Shown here: piece by piece, positions 13,601-13,886 of the stretch
Layout: each line of letters begins with the position of its first letter
Position numbering within the stretch: the first letter of the stretch is position 1
Assembly (NCBI GenBank): GCA_031283505.1
Contig: JAITBO010000017.1
Location: forward strand, 1-13,886
DNA length: 13,886 nucleotides
Direction of reading: 5' to 3'
DNA from: Treponema sp.
Lineage (GTDB): Bacteria; Spirochaetota; Spirochaetia; Treponematales; Breznakiellaceae
Made by a program: the position numbers and the translations under genes
Notes under the pieces: generated by a model
Told to the model about the DNA's origin: nothing
Seen by the model: the letters and a program-made list of their open reading frames with translations, nothing else
The model's database searches: none

Positions 13601-13692
13601 GGCCGGGTCCATACCCCGGAGCTTACTCCGGAAAATTTAGCACCACTGAAAATATTGTATCCCGATTTTCGGATCGGGGTATGGACCCGGCC
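13601..13692. repeat. 18-bp perfect inverted repeat with a 56-base loop
   Basis: GGCCGGGTCCATACCCCG (13601-13618) and CGGGGTATGGACCCGGCC (13675-13692) are exact reverse complements. The loop contains smaller hairpins (CCGGA...TCCGG near 13616-13631 and CCCGAT...ATCGGG at 13661-13678) and peptide motif copy B. The left arm directly abuts the truncated edge of the RAYT relic. Confidence 0.85.
13621..13671 (+). other. Peptide-coding motif, copy B (AYSGKFSTTENIVSRFS)
   Basis: Plus frame 1 match to the motif at 10033-10083. It fills the loop of the 18-bp inverted repeat. The frame runs from about 13543 to a stop at 13750-13752 without a recognisable ribosome binding site. The function is not known. 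Confidence 0.5.
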
Positions 13693-13697
13693 AGTAT

Positions 13698-13836
13698 AAT
13701 GAGCCTCCGCGGGGCTTGCCCTAAACTTGACCCACAAAAATTCCGCGAATGATAAAAATTTGTCTCTGCCGGAAGTGAAGATTCACCGTAAGGCTTTATT
13801 TGAAGTCTGGTTTAATACCCATCGCGGAGGCTCATT
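13698..13836. repeat. 14-bp perfect inverted repeat at the right end of the window
   Basis: AATGAGCCTCCGCG (13698-13711) pairs with CGCGGAGGCTCATT (13823-13836), 111 bases apart. The interval carries the second copy of the 17-base direct repeat (13721-13737). A plus frame-2 stretch reading LPEVKIHRKALFEVWFNTHR (13766-13825) looks protein-like but has no ATG. From 13693 to the window end I see no other supported gene. Confidence 0.6.
13721..13737. repeat. 17-base direct repeat, copy 2
   Basis: CTAAACTTGACCCACAA, 16 of 17 identical to 13065-13081, in the same orientation. It lies inside the 14-bp inverted repeat. Confidence 0.5.
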
Positions 13837-13886
13837 TCCACTTTTTTATATTTTTTTCGGCCCGATTAAAGCAAAACGGTGACTCA

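Overview
The window most likely comes from a spirochaete chromosome, probably a Treponema-group species of an animal or insect gut. This is inferred from gene content, not from a search. The supporting signs are an efflux adaptor without the usual alpha-helical hairpin (as in Borrelia BesA), a PUR-domain nucleic-acid-binding protein closely resembling Borrelia BpuR, a BspA-type leucine-rich-repeat lipoprotein, and several lipoproteins with spirochaete-like lipoboxes. GC content is fairly high in the housekeeping genes and visibly lower in the two lipoprotein genes in the middle.

Layout. (1) 1-5727, plus strand: a tightly packed efflux operon made of a TolC-type outer-membrane channel (5' end outside the window), a lipoprotein membrane-fusion adaptor, a 1066-residue RND pump and a small PG0541-type partner. 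Genes overlap by 1 or 4 bases or lie 11 bases apart. (2) 5837-7402, minus strand: a cytoplasmic GH13 alpha-amylase/glucosidase behind a near-consensus sigma70 promoter, with a perfect 16-bp palindrome at the predicted transcription start. (3) 7710-9972, minus strand: two lower-GC lipoprotein genes, one with LRR_5/BspA repeats and one with an OB-fold plus helical C terminus. Each has its own strong ribosome binding site and is preceded by an inverted repeat. (4) 10468-12942, plus strand: a phosphohexomutase followed 3 bases later by the PUR-domain protein with a long charged tail. (5) 12943-13886: a gene-poor stretch with dispersed repeats and a 5'-truncated REP-associated transposase (RAYT)-like relic that lacks the HUH motif.

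The most unusual content is in the non-coding parts. A structured repeat occurs twice (7535-7574 and 12995-13038) with identical flanking boxes but different stems that keep base pairing. A MITE-like element with TA flanks and two hairpins lies at 10203-10321. A 17-codon peptide motif (AYxGKFSxxExIxSRFS) occurs at 10033 and 13621 with almost every conserved residue written in a different codon. The second copy forms the loop of an 18-bp perfect inverted repeat that abuts the RAYT relic. Together these suggest a population of small mobile or structured elements, at least one with protein-level constraint, placed around the lipoprotein pair and next to the PUR gene.

Functionally, region 1 exports toxic or amphiphilic compounds across both membranes. 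Regions 2 and 4 handle alpha-glucans and hexose phosphates. Region 3 displays lipoproteins at the cell envelope.
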